Source: Bacteroidales bacterium (GTDB lineage Bacteria; Bacteroidota; Bacteroidia; Bacteroidales; Marinilabiliaceae). From it: a stretch of DNA of 37,028 bases. The notes below the pieces were generated by a model. That model was not told the origin of the DNA, did no database searches, and worked only from the letters and a program-made list of their open reading frames with translations. The DNA is taken from NCBI GenBank assembly GCA_900766825.1, contig CAAFWU010000003.1, positions 1 through 37,028 on the forward strand, given 5' to 3'. A program made the translations under genes and the position numbers. Every line of letters starts with the position of its first letter. The first letter of the stretch is position 1. This document shows, piece by piece, positions 1 through 8,965 of the stretch.

Positions 1-34
1 ACAGCTCGCGTTTCTTGGTGTTGTATACAAACAT
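1..34 (-). CDS. 5' end of a gene leaving the window, possibly cysteinyl-tRNA synthetase
   Basis: Only eleven complete codons are visible, read leftwards from an ATG at 34-32: MFVYNTKKREL. The pattern YNT followed by basic residues and RE resembles the extreme N-terminus of bacterial CysS, where the first strand usually reads like YNTLTRKKE. That is a resemblance over a few residues, not an identification. The gene would be divergent from the PorE-like gene at 297, leaving about 260 bp between them as a shared promoter region, in which I found no exact TAnnTTTG box. Sequence to the left would settle it: the CysS zinc and HIGH motifs should follow within about 40 residues. Confidence 0.4.
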   Translation of the reverse strand, partial: MFVYNTKKREL

Positions 35-296
35 TGTTAACTCTATTATGAGTCAACTTTTTCTAGTATAAGACACCGACTCACCCCCCTCTAATCTCTG
101 TACATTTTAATTCCAAACCCCAAAAAACTAAACAAATACGAACAAAATGAGACCCTATTGCGTATTAAAATGACAAAATACTTTTATGGAAAATTTTGCT
201 CCAGCGGTGCTATTCTTGAACAACCTCTGCTATGCAAAAATTCACAACACCTACCGAACTAAAGAAGTAAGAAACCAAACCATCTAAAGTTGCATC

Positions 297-2783
297 ATGC
301 AAAAAAGAACACTTTTGTGTCTGTTGGCATTGGCACTGAGCACTCTGCTGCAAGCACGGAACAAACCAACCATCGAAGAGAGCGAATTTGTGACCCAAGC
401 CGAGGGTGCCGAAGAGGCTCTTGAATGTCTCTACGATGCCGAGGACTACTACGACCAAGGCGAAGAGTACTATGAGTTGGCGGCACCTCTCTATCTGAAA
501 GCCTATCAGTACAACAGCAACTGCAAAGCCCTGAATTATAAGTTGGGGCGCACACTGCTCTTTGGCTACAACCGTCACGAAGCTCTGAACTATTTGTTGG
601 AGAGCGACCCTAACATAATGCCAGACTATCAGCTTCTGCTTGGTCGCGCCTACCAATACAACCGCGAATGGCGAAGGGCAGCGGACTGCTACTTAAACTA
701 CCTTAACTCTTTGGACAAGCAGGAGCGCCGACGTCAGGAACCTCAGATAAGACAATATATTAAGGAGTGCGAATTTTCCAACATGGCTTTGGCCGACTCG
801 GTGGCTGTGTTTGTAAACAACGCAGGCAACATCATCAACACCCCCTACGACGACTATTGCCCCACCCCCACCCACAACGACTCCATTTTCATCTTCACAT
901 CCCGCCGAGCCGAGAAGACCCCACGCCATCCCGAGCCTCGCACCAACTTCAAGGAACAGATATACGCAACACAGAACCCCTTGGCCACTGAGCCATACAG
1001 CATTTGGCAGTTTGAGCGTCTGCGTAGCCACAGGAACATGTCGGTGGCGGGATTTAGCAAGAGCGAAGAGCGCGTCTTTTTCTACAAAGGTCGCTCGGAG
1101 CAGGGGCGTCTGCGCGCAGCCTTGAACAAAAAAGATGGCGAAGGTTGGCGACGTCCTCGCCGTCTGCGTCGGCGTGTGAACCGCATTGCAACCCAAGAGG
1201 GTGCCGTAAGTTTGGACTCGCTCAACAACATCTACTTCATCTCCAACCGCCAAGGAGGCGAGGGAGGCTCCGACATTTGGTATGCCAAGTGGCAGCGCAA
1301 CCTCAATTGGAGCAAACCAGTGAACATTGGTTCGGTGGTCAACACCCCATTCGATGAGGTGAGCGTACATGTCAGTGCTGGCGGCGACACACTCTACTTT
1401 GCCTCCAATGGTCACGCTGGTTTTGGTGGCTACGACATCTACATGACCACGCGCGATGCCAATGGCAATTGGAGCGACCCCGTGAACATGGGTTACCCCA
1501 TCAACACGGCCTATGACGACATTTGCTATGTGCCCAACGTAAAACCCGATGCCTCACTTCTGGCCTCGGCACGCAGCGGCGGCATGGGCGGATTGGACAT
1601 CTACAGCGTGGTGGTGGACAGGCGTCTGCCCTTCACCTTTGCATTCAAAGGCATCGATGCTGAGACCAACGAGAACATCCTCTTCTCCTACGTGATAAGC
1701 GACAAGGTCACGGGCTGCCCCTATTCGCAGAGCGATGTGGCTGCCGATGCTCAACCCGTGAGCGTACCCTTCTTGGATCATGGCACATACTCCATAACCG
1801 TTAGCAGTGCTGGATATCACGAGATTAGCCAAGACATTGAGTGCCCCGAGACCAAAGGAGCCACCGTGGAGCACACCTTCAAATTCGAGAAATTGGCACA
1901 CCCCTTCACCCTCTCGGGCGTGGTTAGCGACCGACGCACGGGCAAAGCCTTGGCCGCCAACATCGAATTCCGCGACCTCAATGGTGCCATTTTGGGCAAG
2001 ACGCGCTCCAGCGCCATCAACGGCCAATACTCACAACAGTTCCCCGACCGCATGGACGTTCGCATAGAGGCCCAAGCTGTTGACTACTACGACACCACGG
2101 CCACCATAGCTGCCGACCAAATAAAGGCCGACGCTGTGGCACAGAACCTGCAGATGAGACAAAAGCAGCAGTTCTTTGTTTTGGTGGGTCAGGTGACCGA
2201 AGAGGAGACTGGCAAGCCCGTCTACGCCTCTCTGAAGCTCACAGCTGCGCGCACCAACAAACAGGAGACCATAATAACAACCGACAGTGTAACAGGCCGA
2301 TACAGTGCCGATCTGCTCACCGAAGGTCCCTATTGGATCGATGTGGAGGCCAAGGGCTACTTCTTTGCCAACAACTCCGTTCAGTTCTCGCGCAACAACC
2401 CCTACGCCACACGAAACTTCAGCCTCAAGGCCATGAAGGCAGGCGTAAAGATAACACTGGAGAACATCCTCTTCAACACAGGCAAGTCCACACTGCAGAA
2501 GAGTTCCTACGAACCATTGGATAAGTTTGCCGACCTGCTCATAAAGAACCCCGATGTACGCATCGAGGTCTCTGGTCACACCGATAACGTGGGCAACGCC
2601 GCCATGAACAAGAAACTCTCGAAGGCTCGCGCCAAGACCGTTCGCGACTACCTAATTAAGAAGGGCGTGGCCGAGGACCGCATCGACTTCGAGGGCTACG
2701 GCATGGAACAACCCGTGGAGAGCAACGCCACCAAGGCTGGACGCGAAAAGAACCGTCGTGTAGAAGTTAAGGTGCTCGACTAA
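297..2783 (+). CDS. porE: PorE-like T9SS protein: TPR, beta-propeller, carboxypeptidase-regulatory-like and OmpA C-terminal domains
   Basis: This 828-residue exported protein has the domain order of P. gingivalis PorE, a T9SS component thought to tie the system to peptidoglycan. After a signal sequence (about 1-21) come TPR-like helices (about 40-165). A PD40/WD40-type propeller (about 190-480) has blades carrying 'GGSDIWYA', 'GGYDIYM' and 'GGLDIYSV'. Two carboxypeptidase-regulatory-like beta-sandwich segments (about 540-620 and 630-710) and an OmpA C-terminal domain (about 715-828) follow. That domain has 'GHTDNVG' (Asp763) and 'LSKARAK' (Arg778), the residues that bind diaminopimelate in this family. 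The leader has Cys8 but no lipobox near its end, so it looks like a signal peptidase I substrate rather than a lipoprotein. The ATG at 297 is directly followed by this leader. A lipoprotein gene and a barrel gene lie downstream on the same strand. The family is well supported; orthology to PorE rests on architecture. Confidence 0.82.
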   Translation: MQKRTLLCLLALALSTLLQARNKPTIEESEFVTQAEGAEEALECLYDAEDYYDQGEEYYELAAPLYLKAYQYNSNCKALNYKLGRTLLFGYNRHEALNYLLESDPNIMPDYQLLLGRAYQYNREWRRAADCYLNYLNSLDKQERRRQEPQIRQYIKECEFSNMALADSVAVFVNNAGNIINTPYDDYCPTPTHNDSIFIFTSRRAEKTPRHPEPRTNFKEQIYATQNPLATEPYSIWQFERLRSHRNMSVAGFSKSEERVFFYKGRSEQGRLRAALNKKDGEGWRRPRRLRRRVNRIATQEGAVSLDSLNNIYFISNRQGGEGGSDIWYAKWQRNLNWSKPVNIGSVVNTPFDEVSVHVSAGGDTLYFASNGHAGFGGYDIYMTTRDANGNWSDPVNMGYPINTAYDDICYVPNVKPDASLLASARSGGMGGLDIYSVVVDRRLPFTFAFKGIDAETNENILFSYVISDKVTGCPYSQSDVAADAQPVSVPFLDHGTYSITVSSAGYHEISQDIECPETKGATVEHTFKFEKLAHPFTLSGVVSDRRTGKALAANIEFRDLNGAILGKTRSSAINGQYSQQFPDRMDVRIEAQAVDYYDTTATIAADQIKADAVAQNLQMRQKQQFFVLVGQVTEEETGKPVYASLKLTAARTNKQETIITTDSVTGRYSADLLTEGPYWIDVEAKGYFFANNSVQFSRNNPYATRNFSLKAMKAGVKITLENILFNTGKSTLQKSSYEPLDKFADLLIKNPDVRIEVSGHTDNVGNAAMNKKLSKARAKTVRDYLIKKGVAEDRIDFEGYGMEQPVESNATKAGREKNRRVEVKVLD

Positions 2784-2804
2784 AGAATCTAAGCCCCCCC
2801 TAAT

Positions 2805-2848
2805 ACGTTTGGGCAGAGACCATTGTCAACAAAGCTCTGCCCAAACGT
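2805..2848 (+). terminator. 14-bp perfect hairpin after the PorE-like gene
   Basis: ACGTTTGGGCAGAG at 2805-2818 pairs perfectly with CTCTGCCCAAACGT at 2835-2848 across a 16-nt loop, 22 bp after the stop codon. No U-tract follows (the sequence continues TACAAGGG), so it may act as a Rho-independent terminator only weakly, or protect or process the mRNA. Confidence 0.5.
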
Positions 2849-2920
2849 TACAAGGGAAACAGATGTCAGAGAAATAGCTTAGCCCCCCAAAAAAAAGACA
2901 ACGAAACAAATAGTCTGAAA

Positions 2921-4552
2921 ATGCAACAAAATCGCACAACATATCAGAGGTCACACCTCAAGCGTTCGCTCCTTCTGACGGCACTGGCTGCCGCAGCCCT
3001 CGTGGGGTGTAAGGAGGACGACGTGGTTATAGACGACACCTACGACCGCCCACTAAACGCAGCGCTGCCCATAGTATTTGGCGAATCGACAGCCAAATCG
3101 CTCATGGAGGAGTGGCTGGACGACACCAAATGGTATGCCGACGACGAGGGACTCCTCTACGTAAACAACTCCTACGAAACTCGCTACAATTGCGACGCTC
3201 TGCTTCACCTAAACGACATCAATTTGGGTATGGATCTCGATTTGGGCATGCTGGATGAAGCGTCGCCCGACCATCAGGTGGACGTGAGCACGAAGCAGGC
3301 CATAAACCGCATATCGGACCAAAGGCTCGATGAGATTGTGATTAAGAACGGCACGCTCAATGTTGTGGCCGCTCCCACATCGGCCGATGGCTCTGCCACA
3401 CTCACCTACCCCGAAATCCTCAACGCCAAAGGAGAGACTCTCAAGATTTCTTGGAACATGAAAGACGGTGTGTGGGATGCTGTGGACATGACCAATTTTG
3501 TGGTGCACCCCATCAATACCGAAGAGGGATGTTTCATTACATGCCAACTGCACATTACAGATCTGGACACCCACGGCACAACGGGCGAAACCGTGACCCT
3601 GCTGAACTATGCCACAGATATGAATGTGAAGAGTTCCTATGGCTACTTTGGCAGCTACACCCTCTACGACGAGGAGAACCTCTCGACCCTCAACATATTC
3701 AACCGCGACGACTTTCCTGCCGAGATTGACTTCAAGAACACGTTGGTGGACCTTACTGTGGCCAACAATGTGGGTGCCAACTTTTTGTGGGAGTATGAGG
3801 ATATGCAGTTCTATACCGAGCACCCCGACGAGCCCAATAGCAAAGCCTTCAAACTGGACTACCCCATTGACCATCAAACCTTTACACAGCAACCATACGA
3901 TGACTACATTGCCACAGGCATAGCAGAAGAGGTTGTTGTGAAACAACATGCCGACAACGAGAACTCCAATATTGCAGACATCATAAACCAACACCCCAAA
4001 TATTACTCGTTGTACACCAAACTAACGTGTAACCCCGAGGGCAATTTGGGCACCAACTTCATAACCGACACCACATATTTCCGCACCAAAGTGGTGAGCA
4101 CCACGCCTCTGGAGGTTAGGGTTAGATATATGGAGCGTCGCGAGCGAATTGACGTGGATTTGCAAGACCTCTTCGACGATGGCAACATTGACTACGTGGA
4201 GAGCATCACACTCAAGATTGAAACAAACAATGGTTACCCCTTTAAGGGCAGGGCACAGTTCTTTGTAATGGCGGGCGATGTTCAGGTGGACTCGCTTTTG
4301 GAGCAACGCGAATTGTTCCTTGAAACAGCACAATTGGACGCCAATCTTTTGGTTACAGCACCCACAAAACATGTGCTGGAGGTGACCATGGATCACGACC
4401 AAGTGGTTAAGTACTACAACATGGGAGTGGATGCCATAGACCTCTTTGCCGTGTTAACAAGCGAGGACACTGGAGACAACTATGTAAAAATCTTGGATCG
4501 ATATAAAAGCACCGCCAAGATATCGTGTGAGATAACAAGCAGAGCCAAATAA
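2921..4552 (+). CDS. Large uncharacterised Bacteroidetes outer-membrane lipoprotein
   Basis: The 543-residue product starts with basic residues, a hydrophobic stretch and the lipobox 'ALVGC' with Cys30, followed by acidic residues (KEDD), so it should be a lipoprotein. The mature part is rich in beta-strand-like sequence with repeated acidic and aromatic patterns and no catalytic motif I recognise. The middle ('SSYGYFGSYTL', then a hydrophobic stretch and 'VANNVGANFLWEYED') resembles uncharacterised Bacteroidetes surface lipoproteins with immunoglobulin-like folds; I know of no assigned function. The DUF5723-type gene starts 24 bp after its stop, so the two are almost certainly co-transcribed, and the PorE-like gene is upstream after a hairpin. 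A role in the cell envelope is inferred from this context. The ATG at 2921 gives a normal lipoprotein leader. Confidence 0.75.
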   Translation: MQQNRTTYQRSHLKRSLLLTALAAAALVGCKEDDVVIDDTYDRPLNAALPIVFGESTAKSLMEEWLDDTKWYADDEGLLYVNNSYETRYNCDALLHLNDINLGMDLDLGMLDEASPDHQVDVSTKQAINRISDQRLDEIVIKNGTLNVVAAPTSADGSATLTYPEILNAKGETLKISWNMKDGVWDAVDMTNFVVHPINTEEGCFITCQLHITDLDTHGTTGETVTLLNYATDMNVKSSYGYFGSYTLYDEENLSTLNIFNRDDFPAEIDFKNTLVDLTVANNVGANFLWEYEDMQFYTEHPDEPNSKAFKLDYPIDHQTFTQQPYDDYIATGIAEEVVVKQHADNENSNIADIINQHPKYYSLYTKLTCNPEGNLGTNFITDTTYFRTKVVSTTPLEVRVRYMERRERIDVDLQDLFDDGNIDYVESITLKIETNNGYPFKGRAQFFVMAGDVQVDSLLEQRELFLETAQLDANLLVTAPTKHVLEVTMDHDQVVKYYNMGVDAIDLFAVLTSEDTGDNYVKILDRYKSTAKISCEITSRAK

Positions 4553-4576
4553 CCATCAGTAATTACCTGTAAGACA

Positions 4577-6049
4577 ATGAAAAAACAACACATATTGACT
4601 GCGGCAGCTCTGATGGTGAGCACGCTTGGCATGAGCGGACAGATTGTGTCCCACTCGCTCTATTACATGGAGACCGTGCCCCAGACAACCTTGCTGAACC
4701 CCGCTCGCCAACCCCGATGCGACGTCTACGTGGCCATTCCTGGCGTCAACATCTTTGTGGGCGAGAGCACCAACCTGAGCCCTACGGACTTTGTGCAGAA
4801 GAGCGGCAACGAGTGGCTAACCCCACTGCGCAACGGCTTCGACTACAACGAACTCTACGATAACTACAAGAGCCAAATGGCTGTGGACGTGGCCACCGCT
4901 GTGGAACTACTCAACTTTGGATGGCGCACCAATGCTGGCAACTATATTACCATATCGGTGAGCGAACGCATCACAGCCGATGTGGCTCTGCCCAGCGACC
5001 TGCTCAAGATTGCAGATAAAGGTCTGCCCAATGGCACTCTGCTGAACCTGAGCAAACTGGGTGTGAACACACAGGCCTATTCGGAGATTGCGGCATCATA
5101 CTCCCGTGCTTTTGGAGACAAGTGGACCTTTGGCGCACGAGCCAAACTGCTGGCGGGCATAGGCACAGTGAGAACCAAAAACGATAAGTTCGACCTCTAC
5201 ACCTCGCAGGATCAATGGACTGTGACCACCGACTTCGAGGTGCGCACATCGCTGCCCTTGGTTGAGAGGGATATGCTGGACGAAAATGGCATTATTGAGG
5301 TAGACTCGCTTGAGTTCCGCGAATTCGATGAGACAAGCGATGCGCTGAAATATGTGCTAAGCCTTAAGAACCCAGGTTTCGGTCTCGACCTCGGTGCCAC
5401 ATATCAGTTCAACGACCAAGTGCAGTTCTCGGCTGCTGTAACCGACTTGGGTTTCATCAGTTGGCGCCGAGACGTTAACACATTCAAGAGCAAGGGCGAA
5501 TTCCTCTTCGAGGGCATTGAGTACTGTCTGGACAACGAGGAGCACCGCGACGACTTCGAAAACGCATTGGATGATTGTTTGGACTCGCTGGAACAGAATA
5601 TTAAACTGACCGTGAAACACAGCAAGTTCAAGACTGCGCTTACGCCCTCGATATACATTGGTGCTGAGTATAAACCTTTCTATTTCTTGTCGTTAGGCTT
5701 CTTATCCCACACCAAGTTCTACCCTGTTGGTCGTGCCAATCAGGACTTTAACGTCTCGGCATCGCTGAACCCCTATAAGAGTCCGCTCACGGGCACGCTG
5801 GGCTACACAATTAATGTGATGGGCAAGAGTTCCTTTCACTGCGGTTTCTCGCTACGCGCGGGCGTGGTGCAACTCTACACAATGTTGGACTACATCCCGC
5901 TCAAGTACAACAACTACGACTTCGATGGCGATGATGTGGACATCCCACACAACATATCGAACTTCAACGTTTCGTTTGGCATGAATCTGGTGTTTGGTTC
6001 CAAGGCCTACCGCGACCGACCAATGATTCACTCAACAAAGGCGCTTTAG
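4577..6049 (+). CDS. DUF5723-type outer-membrane beta-barrel protein
   Basis: The 490-residue product has a signal peptide (cleavage near 'GMSG-QIVS', residues 18-23) followed by 'LYYMETVPQTTLLNPA', typical of DUF5723 proteins. These start with a statement of 'NPA' like FadL/PorV-type barrels. The rest alternates amphipathic strands, with segments such as 'GFGLDLGATYQFNDQVQFSAAVTDLGF', quoted here only as an indicator of barrel character, and aromatic strand ends. It is inferred to sit in the outer membrane. It lies 24 bp after the lipoprotein gene and is followed by a strong terminator, so it ends the transcription unit. The function of DUF5723 is unknown; its position behind a PorE-like gene makes an accessory role in outer-membrane assembly or secretion plausible but unproven. 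Confidence 0.75.
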   Translation: MKKQHILTAAALMVSTLGMSGQIVSHSLYYMETVPQTTLLNPARQPRCDVYVAIPGVNIFVGESTNLSPTDFVQKSGNEWLTPLRNGFDYNELYDNYKSQMAVDVATAVELLNFGWRTNAGNYITISVSERITADVALPSDLLKIADKGLPNGTLLNLSKLGVNTQAYSEIAASYSRAFGDKWTFGARAKLLAGIGTVRTKNDKFDLYTSQDQWTVTTDFEVRTSLPLVERDMLDENGIIEVDSLEFREFDETSDALKYVLSLKNPGFGLDLGATYQFNDQVQFSAAVTDLGFISWRRDVNTFKSKGEFLFEGIEYCLDNEEHRDDFENALDDCLDSLEQNIKLTVKHSKFKTALTPSIYIGAEYKPFYFLSLGFLSHTKFYPVGRANQDFNVSASLNPYKSPLTGTLGYTINVMGKSSFHCGFSLRAGVVQLYTMLDYIPLKYNNYDFDGDDVDIPHNISNFNVSFGMNLVFGSKAYRDRPMIHSTKAL

Positions 6050-6074
6050 TATTTAGCTAAGAGACAAGATTTTG

Positions 6075-6115
6075 AGCCCCGTTTGGGACATGGGTTCCCA
6101 AACGGGGCTTTCTTT
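6075..6115 (+). terminator. Rho-independent terminator of the PorE-like/lipoprotein/barrel cluster
   Basis: AGCCCCGTTTGGGA at 6075-6088 pairs perfectly with TCCCAAACGGGGCT at 6096-6109, with a 7-nt loop, and is followed by TTCTTTGTTT. It lies 25 bp after the stop codon at 6049. Confidence 0.85.
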
Positions 6116-6160
6116 GTTTATTCCATATGGATTTCTATGTGAATATCCTCACCACTGTCC

Positions 6161-6248
6161 GCTTCCCTTTCTGGGAAGCACACTACAAACGCAATAGTTC
6201 CCAGGGTGTTACCCTGGGCTAAAGAGACCGAAACCCTTTCAGGGTTTC
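6161..6248. repeat. Three short hairpins in series, REP-like
   Basis: GCTTCCC/GGGAAGC (6161-6179, 5-nt loop), CCCAGGGT/ACCCTGGG (6200-6218, 3-nt loop) and GAAACCCT/AGGGTTTC (6230-6248, 3-nt loop) follow each other between two convergent terminators. The last two share a design of 8-bp stem with 3-nt loop. Similar short palindromes recur as intergenic repeats in Bacteroidetes genomes from my general knowledge, but no second copy occurs in this window. Confidence 0.55.
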
Positions 6249-6268
6249 ATATCATTACTATTGATTAC

Positions 6269-6307
6269 AAAAAAGAGACTCACCCCATTGAAAATGGGGT
6301 GAGTCTC
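6269..6307 (-). terminator. Rho-independent terminator of hisS
   Basis: On the minus strand GAGACTCACCCCATT pairs with AATGGGGTGAGTCTC (arms 6275-6289 and 6293-6307, 15 bp, 3-nt loop) and is followed by TTTTTT (6274-6269). It lies about 50 bp after the hisS stop. Confidence 0.88.
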
Positions 6308-6357
6308 GGAAAAAATATTTTGAATGAGTGGGACGCCTAATGAATTAGGCAGCCTCC

Positions 6358-7710
6358 CTACCCTTTTATTATGCTAACGGCATCGGCAACCGATACAACA
6401 TTTTGCTCGCCTTTGGCCATATCTTTGAGGGCTATGGTGTTGGCGTTTCGCTCGTTCTCGCCACAGAGAGCAACAAAACGCACGCCACGTTTGTCAGCAT
6501 AACCCATCTGTTTTTTCATTTTGGCAGCCTCGGGGTATATCTCGGCCGAGATGCCAGCGGCACGAAGCTGAGCAAGAACACGGAGGGCATACATCTCGTC
6601 GTCGCCACCAAAGTTGACCACCAGAACGTCGGTGGTGCCATTGGCCTCGGCTGGGAAGAGATCCAAACGGGTCATGACATCGTAGATTCGGTCGGCACCA
6701 AAGGAGATGCCCACGCCTGAGAGACCATCGAGACCAAAGATGCCCGTGAGGTTATCGTATCTACCACCACCCGAGATGGAGCCGATCTCGGTATCGAGAG
6801 CCTTGACCTCAAAGATGGCGCCAGTGTAGTAGTTGAGGCCACGAGCCAAAGTAAGGTCGAGTTCTGTCTTGAGGTCGATGCCCAAAGCGTCTACATACCC
6901 AAAGAGTGTGCGAACCTCGGCAATGCCCTTTTGACCCACCTCGCTGGTGAGGATTTCAGAGAGATCGTCCAACTTCTGCTCTTTGGAGCCCGAGAGACCT
7001 AGAATGGGCTGCAGAGCCAGAACTTGCTCGTCGGAGAGACCCTTCTCGCGGAGCTCGGCGTTCACATTGTCCAAGCCAATCTTATCCAGTTTGTCGATAG
7101 CAATGGTTATGTCCATCATCTTGTCGGGCGCACCAATGGCCTCGGCCATGCCCGCCAAGATCTTGCGGTTATTAATCTTGAGGCAGACGTTGATGCCAAG
7201 GGCACGGAAGACGTCGGCTACAATCTGAACCAGCTCCACCTCGCAGAGCAGAGAGTCGGTGCCCACAACATCCACATCGCACTGATAGAACTCGCGGTAG
7301 CGTCCCTTCTGAGGACGGTCGGCACGCCAAACTGGCTGAATCTGATAACGTTTGAAAGGGAATGTGAGCTCGCTCTGATGCTGAACCACATAGCGTGCAA
7401 AGGGCACGGTGAGGTCGTAGCGCAATCCCTTTTCGCTAATTTTCAGAGCCGCCTTGTCGGAATTGGCAGGCAGAGGACCAGCGGCCGAGAGGAAATCGCC
7501 CGAGTTGAGGACCTTAAAGAGGAGCTTGTCGCCCTCGTCGCCATACTTGCCAAGGAGGGTGGTGAGGTTCTCCATGGCAGGGGTCTCGATGGGCTGATAG
7601 CCATAGCGACGGAAGACGCTACGGATGGTGTCGAAAATGTAGTTGCGGCGCGCCATTTCGGCAGGACCGAAGTCTCGCGTGCCTTTGGGTATTGAAGGTT
7701 TGACAACCAT
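6358..7710 (-). CDS. hisS: Histidyl-tRNA synthetase
   Basis: This 450-residue cytoplasmic class II aminoacyl-tRNA synthetase charges tRNA-His with histidine. It has 'GTRDFGP' near the N-terminus and motif 2 around 'QPVWRADRPQKGRYREFYQ' (about 127-146). The histidine-binding 'ARGLNYYTGAIFE' lies at about 287-299, motif 3 'GVGISFGADRI' at about 330-340, and a C-terminal anticodon-binding domain from about 360 ('DVLVVNFGGD'). Length is normal. Translation starts at ATG 7710. A good promoter (7796-7828) precedes it and a strong terminator follows, so it is probably its own transcription unit behind ychF. Confidence 0.97.
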   Translation of the reverse strand: MVVKPSIPKGTRDFGPAEMARRNYIFDTIRSVFRRYGYQPIETPAMENLTTLLGKYGDEGDKLLFKVLNSGDFLSAAGPLPANSDKAALKISEKGLRYDLTVPFARYVVQHQSELTFPFKRYQIQPVWRADRPQKGRYREFYQCDVDVVGTDSLLCEVELVQIVADVFRALGINVCLKINNRKILAGMAEAIGAPDKMMDITIAIDKLDKIGLDNVNAELREKGLSDEQVLALQPILGLSGSKEQKLDDLSEILTSEVGQKGIAEVRTLFGYVDALGIDLKTELDLTLARGLNYYTGAIFEVKALDTEIGSISGGGRYDNLTGIFGLDGLSGVGISFGADRIYDVMTRLDLFPAEANGTTDVLVVNFGGDDEMYALRVLAQLRAAGISAEIYPEAAKMKKQMGYADKRGVRFVALCGENERNANTIALKDMAKGEQNVVSVADAVSIIKG

Positions 7711-7795
7711 ATGGGGTCAAAAAAAATAATTGTCTTACTTAGAAATCTGAGAAAAAATGGGCGCGGTTGGGGTACCAATCCGTTGCAAGGTAAAG

Positions 7796-7828
7796 CAAAA
7801 ATAAAGCCCCAAAGAACTTGGGAGCAAA
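7796..7828 (-). promoter_or_regulatory. Promoter of hisS
   Basis: Minus strand: -33 element TTTG (7828-7825), 21-nt spacer, -7 element TATTTTTG (7803-7796). This fits the Bacteroidetes sigma-ABfr consensus TTTG-N19-21-TAnnTTTG. It lies about 85 bp upstream of the hisS ATG. Confidence 0.6.
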
Positions 7829-7837
7829 AGGCTGTGC

Positions 7838-8938
7838 TTAGACATTGAAACGGAAGTGCATAATGTCGCCGTCCTGCACCTCGTAATCTTTACCCTCTAT
7901 GCCCAATTTGCCAGCCTCGCGGCAAGCGGCTTCGCTCTTGAGAGCCACATAGTCATCGTACTTAATGACCTCGGCACGGATGAAGCCCTTCTCGAAGTCG
8001 GTGTGTATGACACCAGCCGCCTGAGGTGCTTTGTCGCCAGCATGGAAAGTCCAAGCGCGGACCTCTTTGGGGCCCACTGTAAAGAATGTGCGGAGGTTGA
8101 GGATGTGATAGGCCGCACGTATAAGTTTGGCCACACCGCTCTCTTCAAGTCCCAGATCGTCGAGGAACATTTTGCGCTCCTCGTAAGTCTCCAGTTCGGC
8201 AATCTCGCTCTCGGTCTGTGCGGCAATGACCAAAACTTCGGCACCCTCGTCCTTTACAGCCTCGCGCAGGGCAGCCACATGGGCATTGCCTGTGAGGATG
8301 CTGGCCTCGTCCACGTTGCAGACATAGATAACGGGCTTGCGGGTGAGAAGGAAGAGCTCTTTATCCAACTTAGCCTCGGCCTCGGAGAGTTCCACAGAGC
8401 GCACGTTCTGTCCCTCGAGGAGGGCAGCCTTATAACGAAGGAGGAGATCGAGGAGTTTTTTAGCATCGGCATCCTTGCCCGAAATGGCCTGTTTTTCGCA
8501 CTTGGCAATGCGGGCTTCAACAGTCTCCAAGTCCTTGATTTGCAACTCGGTGTCAATAACCTCCTTGTCTCTTACGGGGTCTACGGAGCCATCGACATGG
8601 GTAATGTTGTCGTCATCGAAACAGCGGAGAACGTGAATAATGGCATCGGTCTCTCGGATATTGGCCAAGAACTTATTGCCGAGGCCCTCGCCTTTGCTGG
8701 CTCCTTTTACCAGACCGGCAATGTCCACAATCTCCACCGTAGTGGGGATAACTTGCTGTGGATGCTCAATTTCGTTGAGCACCTCGAGTCGGTTATCGGG
8801 CACGGTGATGACGCCCACGTTGGGTTCTATGGTACAGAAGGGAAAGTTGGCCGACTGTGCCTTGGCATTGGAGAGGCAATTGAAAAGCGTAGACTTGCCC
8901 ACGTTGGGGAGTCCGACGATGCCGCATTGAAGTCCCAT
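7838..8938 (-). CDS. ychF: Redox-regulated ATPase YchF (Obg-family P-loop protein)
   Basis: The 366-residue cytoplasmic P-loop protein belongs to the universally conserved YchF/OLA1 family, which binds the ribosome and hydrolyses ATP. The Walker A is 'GLPNVGKST' (residues 9-17), switch I is 'NFPFCTIEPN' (about 31-40) and the G3 region is 'DIAGLVKGA'. The nucleotide-specificity position reads 'NVDE' instead of NKxD, as expected for ATP-preferring YchF. A coiled-coil insert (about 130-200) and the C-terminal TGS domain ('FFTVGPKEVRAWTF' to 'DIMHFRFNV') are intact. It lies downstream of the PorT-family gene, separated by a terminator-like hairpin, and upstream of hisS. Confidence 0.97.
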   Translation of the reverse strand: MGLQCGIVGLPNVGKSTLFNCLSNAKAQSANFPFCTIEPNVGVITVPDNRLEVLNEIEHPQQVIPTTVEIVDIAGLVKGASKGEGLGNKFLANIRETDAIIHVLRCFDDDNITHVDGSVDPVRDKEVIDTELQIKDLETVEARIAKCEKQAISGKDADAKKLLDLLLRYKAALLEGQNVRSVELSEAEAKLDKELFLLTRKPVIYVCNVDEASILTGNAHVAALREAVKDEGAEVLVIAAQTESEIAELETYEERKMFLDDLGLEESGVAKLIRAAYHILNLRTFFTVGPKEVRAWTFHAGDKAPQAAGVIHTDFEKGFIRAEVIKYDDYVALKSEAACREAGKLGIEGKDYEVQDGDIMHFRFNV

Positions 8939-8965
8939 GTCTTTTGCTTAGGTGATTGCTATGAA

